Shown here in pieces: positions 15,478 to 17,189 of a DNA stretch of 17,189 bases. The position numbers were made by a program, and so were the translations under genes. Every line of letters begins with the position of its first letter. The stretch's first letter is position 1. Below the pieces are notes generated by a model, which had not been told where the DNA came from, ran no database searches, and worked only from the letters and a program-made list of their open reading frames with translations. The stretch is from the NCBI GenBank assembly GCA_900544985.1, contig UQXK01000036.1, positions 1-17,189 on the forward strand, given 5' to 3'. Source of the stretch: an uncultured Eubacteriales bacterium. GTDB taxonomy: Bacteria > Bacillota > Clostridia > Oscillospirales > CAG-272.

Positions 15478-16881
15478 TCACATACCCGAGAGCGCGGGAA
15501 TAAAATTCGACGCAAACGAGAAGTATACGAGAAGCGATATAGTATCGACTATCGTCGTTATAAACGGGCTTGCCATAACGGCGGGGTCAAGGTGCACCGC
15601 CTTTGCCGCAACGGGCAGAAGACAGCCCACAAGCTTTGCTATGCACACGGTTATAAGCAACGTTGCCGAAACCACAAGCGCTATTGTAGCTCCGCCCTCG
15701 GCAGAATGAAGACCGTCCACAAACATAACTTTCAGAAACGTTATAGGGGCAAGAGTTAGTCCGCAGAGAAGCGATACCCTGCACTCCTTCCATATTATAC
15801 GCAAAACGTCTCTTGTCTTTATTTCCCCTATCGAAAGTCCGCGTATTATCGTAACGGAAGCCTGGCTTCCCGCGTTGCCACCCGTGTCCATTATCATCGG
15901 TATAAACGAACTCAAAACGATACAGGCGGAAAGCGCCGCCTCAAACTTCCCTATTATTTTAGATGTAAAAGTGGCAGTAACCATAAGGAGAAGAAGCCAC
16001 GGTATACGCTGTTTCCATATCGAAAACACGCCCGACTTTATATACGAACGCTCCGTCGGAAGTATTGCCGCCATTTTCTGGATATCCTCCGTCGCTTCAT
16101 CCTCGATGACATCGATAGCGTCGTCTATCGTTACTATTCCGACAAGCTTATCTTCGCCGTCCACAACGGGAAGAGCAAGAAAGCCGTATTTCTTTATCTG
16201 TCCCGCGACGAATTCTTTGTCGTCAGTCGTTTTTACAAAAATGAAATTCTCATGCATTATATCGCCGATTTTTTTATATTTGTCGGCTAAAAGCATCGAT
16301 CTTACGGATACGACGCCTATAAGTTTTCTTGCTTCCGTTACATAACAGGTATATATGGTCTCTTTATCCGGTCCCTCCAAACGTATCCTGTCAAAAGCTT
16401 CCGCTATACTCATATCGGCTTTCAGGGAAACATATTCCGGGGTCATTATGCTCCCGGCGCTGTCCTCGGGATAAAGAAACATTTCGTTTATGAGCTTTCT
16501 TGTGTCGGCGCTTGCTCCGCGCAAAATACGCGAAACAACATTTGCGGGCATTTCTTCTATTATGTCCACAGCGTCGTCGACGCCCAGCTCCTCTACAACG
16601 TCGTGGAGCTCTCTTTCCGTAAATCCTTTTATAAGTGTTTCCTGCTCGTCTCTGTCCATAGAAACAAACGTGTCCGCCGCATCATCTTTTTTCAGAAATC
16701 TGAATGCGAGCGCAAGCGCTTTGTCGTCAAGCCCGTAGAGCGCTTCCGCAATGTCGACAGGGTTTTCCCCGTCAAGCAAAGCCTTTAATTCCTTGTACTT
16801 TTTTTCCGCGATAAGTTCTTCTATCTTATCGTGAAGAACCATTGTTTCATCCATTTTTTCTTTTTGCGATATTTTCAGCAT
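15478..16881 (-). CDS. mgtE: magnesium transporter MgtE
   Basis: MgtE is a Mg2+-gated magnesium channel of the inner membrane that works as a dimer. The 467-residue protein has the cytosolic helical N domain (about 15-135), two CBS domains (about 140-265, with SIMTPEYVSL and IGDIMHENFIFV), a connecting helix, and five membrane helices from about 293 to 465. The pore signature GTGGNxG appears as MDTGGNAGSQ (331-340), and Asp446 in the last helix lies where I expect the conserved pore aspartate. The ATG at 16881 is accepted, but its start is poorly defined: GGAGG (16906-16902) is about 20 bases away, and ATG codons at residues 10 and 14 have no good ribosome site. The gene is convergent with the acetyltransferase gene. 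It has its own promoter and a 30-codon upstream ORF. Confidence 0.95.
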   Translation of the reverse strand: MLKISQKEKMDETMVLHDKIEELIAEKKYKELKALLDGENPVDIAEALYGLDDKALALAFRFLKKDDAADTFVSMDRDEQETLIKGFTERELHDVVEELGVDDAVDIIEEMPANVVSRILRGASADTRKLINEMFLYPEDSAGSIMTPEYVSLKADMSIAEAFDRIRLEGPDKETIYTCYVTEARKLIGVVSVRSMLLADKYKKIGDIMHENFIFVKTTDDKEFVAGQIKKYGFLALPVVDGEDKLVGIVTIDDAIDVIEDEATEDIQKMAAILPTERSYIKSGVFSIWKQRIPWLLLLMVTATFTSKIIGKFEAALSACIVLSSFIPMIMDTGGNAGSQASVTIIRGLSIGEIKTRDVLRIIWKECRVSLLCGLTLAPITFLKVMFVDGLHSAEGGATIALVVSATLLITVCIAKLVGCLLPVAAKAVHLDPAVMASPFITTIVDTISLLVYFSFASNFIPALSGM

Positions 16882-16961
16882 AAATGCAAAAAAATAATCG
16901 CCCTCCTCTCCTATAAATTTTAAAGAGGCAGAACGATATGCGCACGAAAAAACGCCGCGAT

Positions 16962-17054
16962 CTAAATTTCTGTATTTTTCTCGGCAAAAAAGACAGAATC
17001 ATATATAAGCGTTTTACTTCGGGCGCAAACTGTACTGCCGTTACCGGAATCCAT
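16962..17054 (-). CDS. possible leader peptide upstream of mgtE
   Basis: A 30-codon ORF starts at the ATG at 17054, beginning MDSGNGSTVCARSK and ending FAEKNTEI before a TAG. Its Shine-Dalgarno sequence, AGAGGTG, lies six bases ahead, better placed than that of mgtE itself, and it begins about 50 bases after the predicted transcription start. No membrane helix or run of a single amino acid is visible, and it resembles no protein I recognise. It could be a translated leader controlling mgtE, as MgtL does for Salmonella mgtA, or a chance ORF. Confidence 0.4.
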   Translation of the reverse strand: MDSGNGSTVCARSKTLIYDSVFFAEKNTEI

Positions 17055-17086
17055 CTTTTTCACCTCTTCTTTATTTTATGTTTTAT

Positions 17087-17102
17087 GTGAAATTAAATTC
17101 AC
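17087..17102 (-). promoter_or_regulatory. possible operator palindrome at the mgtE start
   Basis: GTGAA and TTCAC form five-base arms separated by six A/T bases, just after the predicted -10 and around the predicted transcription start. The position suits a repressor site, but the arms are short and the region is AT-rich. Confidence 0.25.
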
Positions 17103-17109
17103 TTACCAT

Positions 17110-17138
17110 ATTTTATACTTGCTTTTAAAATTTGTCAA
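17110..17138 (-). promoter_or_regulatory. sigma-A promoter of mgtE
   Basis: On the minus strand TTGACA (17138-17133) is followed after 17 bases by TAAAAT (17115-17110). The first hexamer is a perfect match and the second differs at one base. Transcription should start near 17103 and give a leader of about 220 nt. Confidence 0.8.
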
Positions 17139-17142
17139 TAGA

Positions 17143-17169
17143 AAAAAACACGGCAATGCCGCGTTTTTT
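17143..17169 (-). terminator. terminator-like hairpin, inverted copy of the left repeat
   Basis: On the minus strand AAAAAACGCGGC and GCCGTGTTTTTT form a 12-position stem with loop ATT; one pair is G-U on that strand and a mismatch on the plus strand. A T run ends it, so it probably terminates a minus-strand gene beyond the window. Upstream of it on that strand lie GCACACA and CCCCAAC, the same flank as at 49-69. The mgtE promoter begins directly after it. Confidence 0.7.
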
Positions 17170-17189
17170 GTGTGCATTGAGTGTTGGGG

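Larger units (their letters stand above)
16882..17103 (-). promoter_or_regulatory. mgtE leader of about 220 nt
   Basis: Between the predicted transcription start and the mgtE ATG lie a 30-codon ORF (17054-16962), a stretch with an in-frame continuation to TAA, and the purine-rich GGAGAGGAGG near 16911-16902. I looked for the M-box (ykoK) magnesium riboswitch core, GTTAGGTGAGGCTCC, and did not find it. A possible weak attenuator pairs TGCCG alternately with CGGCA upstream or CGGCG before a TTTTTT run. Its stem is only four to five pairs, so I do not rely on it. Confidence 0.4.

Noticed and set aside
15415..15759. 114-codon plus-strand frame opposite the end of mgtE
   Set aside because: It overlaps the bidirectional terminator and the mgtE C-terminal membrane helices, and its translation is Arg/Lys/His-rich with no recognisable domain.
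16882..17103. M-box magnesium riboswitch before mgtE
   Set aside because: The conserved core around GTTAGGTGAGGCTCC is not present on the minus strand, although the gene would make it expected.
1..17189. CRISPR array, tRNA/rRNA genes, insertion sequence, prophage or defence system
   Set aside because: No regularly spaced repeats, no tRNA-like cloverleaf, no transposase, integrase or phage protein, and no toxin-antitoxin-like pair were seen on either strand.

Overview
The window looks like a chromosomal stretch of a Gram-positive anaerobe of the class Clostridia (Bacillota). The basis is gene content and order: yicC, remA, gmk, rpoZ, priA, def, fmt, rsmB, rlmN, a PP2C phosphatase, a PrkC-type kinase and rsgA run in one direction, which is the conserved Firmicutes block. 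RemA is itself largely a Firmicutes protein. Several genes strongly prefer ATA for isoleucine. I cannot place the organism below class from sequence alone.

Layout. Bases 1-170 hold four hairpins and no gene. A GNAT acetyltransferase on the minus strand (197-781) is divergent from a membrane-anchored HtrA-like serine protease (1051-2346), which ends in a good terminator. A 511-base gap follows, with a near-consensus sigma-A promoter (2509-2538) and a leader of about 310 nt that contains a 15-pair helix. This leads into the twelve-gene plus-strand cluster (2858-14756). A terminator (14843-14874), a second GNAT gene (14915-15352) and a shared bidirectional terminator (15423-15457) come next. mgtE lies convergent on the minus strand (15478-16881). 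Its upstream region has a strong promoter and a well-primed 30-codon upstream ORF. Both ends of the window carry inverted copies of one short terminator-like repeat.

How the genes fit together. The cluster links nucleotide supply (Gmk), RNA polymerase (omega), replication restart (PriA), start and maturation of proteins (Fmt, Def), rRNA and tRNA modification (RsmB, RlmN), 30S maturation (RsgA), RNA turnover (YicC), a DNA-binding regulator (RemA) and the reversible Ser/Thr phosphorylation pair (PP2C and PrkC). Most gaps are under 35 bases, and fmt and rsmB overlap by four. Larger gaps, with secondary structure, precede fmt (143 bases) and rsgA (110 bases). Compared with the usual order, coaBC between rpoZ and priA and rpe after rsgA are absent.

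Most of the window is ordinary housekeeping sequence; I see no defence, mobile or biosynthetic system. The points most worth a second look are a PrkC-type kinase with no PASTA domains, the long structured yicC leader, the upstream ORF before mgtE without a recognisable M-box, the terminator-like repeat at both ends, and a glutamine in RsgA where the family has its catalytic histidine.
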